Origin: Planctomycetaceae bacterium | Lineage (GTDB): Bacteria; Planctomycetota; Planctomycetia; Pirellulales; Pirellulaceae | Length of the DNA stretch: 38,092 bases | NCBI GenBank assembly: GCA_024642205.1 | Contig: JAHEBQ010000056.1 | Span: 1 to 38,092 of the forward strand | Reading direction: 5' to 3' | Shown: positions 36,293 to 38,092 of the stretch, piece after piece | Layout: the number at the start of each line of letters is the position of its first letter | Numbering within the stretch: position 1 is the first letter of the stretch | Translations under genes and position numbers: made by a program | The notes under the pieces: model-generated | Told to the model about the DNA's origin: nothing | Seen by the model: the letters and a program-made list of their open reading frames with translations, nothing else | Databases searched by the model: none

Positions 36293-38092
36293 ATGAATCG
36301 CCAAAATCAATTGAGCTCATTATCACGTACCACGTCTTCGACGTTTGTGCGCTGTTGTGCCGTCTTTGCAATGATCTGCCTTTTGGTTTCCGTTCTGGAA
36401 GCACAGGAAGGCCCGGACGACCTTGCCCGGAGTGTCGTCGACCTGAAGCAACGAATCGAAAAAGATGAGACCACGTCGGCGGCAGAAAAGTCGGATCTCA
36501 ATGCTCAGGTCTCCGTTGCCGAAGCAAATTTGAGCAAGATCCAGGAACTGAATAAACGCATTGTCTCAGACCAGCAGGCCATTGCGACAGCGGCGAATCG
36601 AGCCAAGGCGTTTTCTTCTGAATTGGAAAAGCTGAAAGAATCGGCGACCCGGACCGTTGATCCGAGACTCGAACTCGGCATTGACGATAGCAATGCCAGC
36701 GACGCGGACAAGCTTGCCAGGGTCGACAGCGAAGTTGAAAAACAGAAAAAGTCTGTCGACGACTTTGAAGATAAGCGGATAAAGAATGAACAGGAGAGCA
36801 CGCGTCGTACCAGTCGCCAACTTGAGTTGCGTGCAAGCCTTGAGGCTCTCGAAAAGAAACTGTCAGAGATCCAGAAGAACCTCACGGAACTGCCCAAGGA
36901 CGATAACTCTCTTGCCACGCAAGCCAAACGCGTCGTGCTGCAAACGTCTCAGGCCGCCGCTGGTGTTGAGCGCGTGGCGTTGACGACAGAGCAAGACAGG
37001 ATCAACAAGGGCGAACAGGAAAAAGTTCTCAGGAATGAGCGGGATTTACTGACGTTTCAACGGGATCAGGGGCAAGCGCGCTTGACCGCGTTGGAGAAAG
37101 ATCAAGCGAATCTGAGGCAGAAGTTGGCAAAACAAGCCGCGGATATTGCTGCCCAGGAATTGGCGATCGTCCAGACGGAAAATCCGTTGCTGGTGCGAAG
37201 TTCCAAGGAAAATGAAAGGCTTGCCCTGCGCTATCAAACGGTTGAAGCCGCTGCCTTGAAAGCCAAGAAAAAACTGGAGACGGTTGAAGCGCAACTTAAA
37301 TTGCTGGAGCAGCAATCTCGGGATATCCGCAAACGAATTGAGACGATCGGCTTGACGGGGTCGGTCGGTGCCATACTGAGAAAACGAAAACTAGGATTGC
37401 CAAATATTCGGCTGAGCCTGTCGAATGCCGAAAAAATCAAGACTGAAATGAACGAAATTCAGTACGAGATTTTTGACGTGGAACTGCACCTCGATGAGCT
37501 TTCTCCTGAGTTGATTCGGAAAGAAATCGAAATGGACGCTGGGCCGGTGCAAAATTCCGTGATGGAAGGGCTCAAGGAACCCATTAATAAACTGATCATT
37601 GCACGTCGTGAGAAACTCGACGCTCTCCGGGCGAGCCTGGACCGACTCTTCGAAGATTTCTTGGCAAAAATTGAATTCAATGAACTGAAGCTGGCGAGTC
37701 AGGCAGAAGAATTCCAGGAATATATCAACGAGCGAATTCTCTGGATTCGCAGTAACGAACTGTTGTTTTCGAAAATCGGAATTGAAGAATCCGATCAAAA
37801 GGTATTCTCTCCCGGGGAATGGAGCGATGCGTTCAGGCGGTTTGGACAGGCCATCCTGAAGTCGCCCGTTGAGTACGGGCTGTCGGCATTGTTGATCTCC
37901 ATGCTGTTTTACTTGAAGCCAAGATTTCGCAACGAAGTCGACAAAATGGGGCAGCTGGCGTCACGTGGTTCGTGCGACTCGTTTTGGCCGACCCTCCGGG
38001 CATTGGTATTGACCATCATGATCGCGATACTGATTCCCTTGATTCCGCTGGTGCTGGGGCTTGGTTTTCGTCAAAGCGCTGTCAGTGAGAAT
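36293..38092 (+). CDS. MscK/KefA-like mechanosensitive channel, partial (C-terminus outside window)
   Basis: An open frame of 600 codons runs off the right edge. A signal peptide (residues about 1-38, VRCCAVFAMICLLVSVLEAQ) leads to a long heptad-like coiled-coil domain (about 45-505), as in the MscS-porin type periplasmic domain of MscK. It is rich in Lys, Glu, Gln and Leu. TM helices begin at about 525 (EYGLSALLISMLFYLKP) and again at about 570-590 (LRALVLTIMIAILIPLIPLVLGLGF). The MscS pore domain would lie beyond the window. Such channels release solutes on hypo-osmotic shock. The start is uncertain: ATG at 36263 is also in frame. No good ribosome site is seen for either. Confidence 0.8.
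   Translation, partial: MNRQNQLSSLSRTTSSTFVRCCAVFAMICLLVSVLEAQEGPDDLARSVVDLKQRIEKDETTSAAEKSDLNAQVSVAEANLSKIQELNKRIVSDQQAIATAANRAKAFSSELEKLKESATRTVDPRLELGIDDSNASDADKLARVDSEVEKQKKSVDDFEDKRIKNEQESTRRTSRQLELRASLEALEKKLSEIQKNLTELPKDDNSLATQAKRVVLQTSQAAAGVERVALTTEQDRINKGEQEKVLRNERDLLTFQRDQGQARLTALEKDQANLRQKLAKQAADIAAQELAIVQTENPLLVRSSKENERLALRYQTVEAAALKAKKKLETVEAQLKLLEQQSRDIRKRIETIGLTGSVGAILRKRKLGLPNIRLSLSNAEKIKTEMNEIQYEIFDVELHLDELSPELIRKEIEMDAGPVQNSVMEGLKEPINKLIIARREKLDALRASLDRLFEDFLAKIEFNELKLASQAEEFQEYINERILWIRSNELLFSKIGIEESDQKVFSPGEWSDAFRRFGQAILKSPVEYGLSALLISMLFYLKPRFRNEVDKMGQLASRGSCDSFWPTLRALVLTIMIAILIPLIPLVLGLGFRQSAVSEN

Overview
The window looks like a piece of a planctomycete chromosome, probably a relative of the Rhodopirellula/Pirellulaceae group. 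The basis is the gene repertoire: a DUF1598-like secreted protein, a DUF6677-like membrane protein, a secreted FAD oxidoreductase with carbohydrate-binding-type flanks, a secreted esterase, a Hanks-type kinase with zinc ribbons, and mostly short transcription units with weak Shine-Dalgarno sites. I see no rRNA, tRNA, CRISPR array, insertion sequence or prophage. Family names come from reading translated sequence, not from searches.

Left part (1-7155): a partial DUF1598-like gene and two small membrane-protein genes lie on the minus strand, followed by rsmE on the plus strand. Next is the most unusual locus: a secreted PepSY-like protein ending in 56 consecutive aspartates, a clear intrinsic terminator, and an OmpR-type response regulator overlapping its histidine kinase. 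Three TNTCAT repeats at exact 11-bp steps sit just upstream of a good -10 hexamer before the PepSY-like gene. They look like an operator for that regulator. The kinase sensor loop is also strongly acidic, so cation or cationic-compound sensing is a reasonable guess.

Carbohydrate and redox part (7400-20635): a secreted alpha/beta-hydrolase, a secreted FAD oxidoreductase, galactokinase overlapping a membrane protein with two FMN-attachment motifs and NapH/NosR-type cysteine motifs, a GH63-like glucosidase, a CinA-like protein whose amidase motif is lost, and a fucose/arabinose-isomerase-like protein.

Amino-sugar part (20967-29609): glmS, pilT, a DJ-1/PfpI protein and a GNAT acetyltransferase, then nagB-nagA-sodium:solute symporter packed as an operon. 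GlmS makes glucosamine-6-phosphate, while NagA and NagB degrade N-acetylglucosamine-6-phosphate; the symporter may import a related sugar. Behind it lies a small membrane-protein gene split over two frames (29676-30188).

Right part (30563-38092): a GshB-like ATP-grasp ligase, a Ser/Thr kinase with four C-terminal zinc ribbons, and a PP2C phosphatase that overlaps the kinase by ATGA. These form a compact signalling module. A DUF2061 protein, a CorA transporter, an unrecognised 158-residue protein and the first 600 codons of an MscK-like mechanosensitive channel follow.
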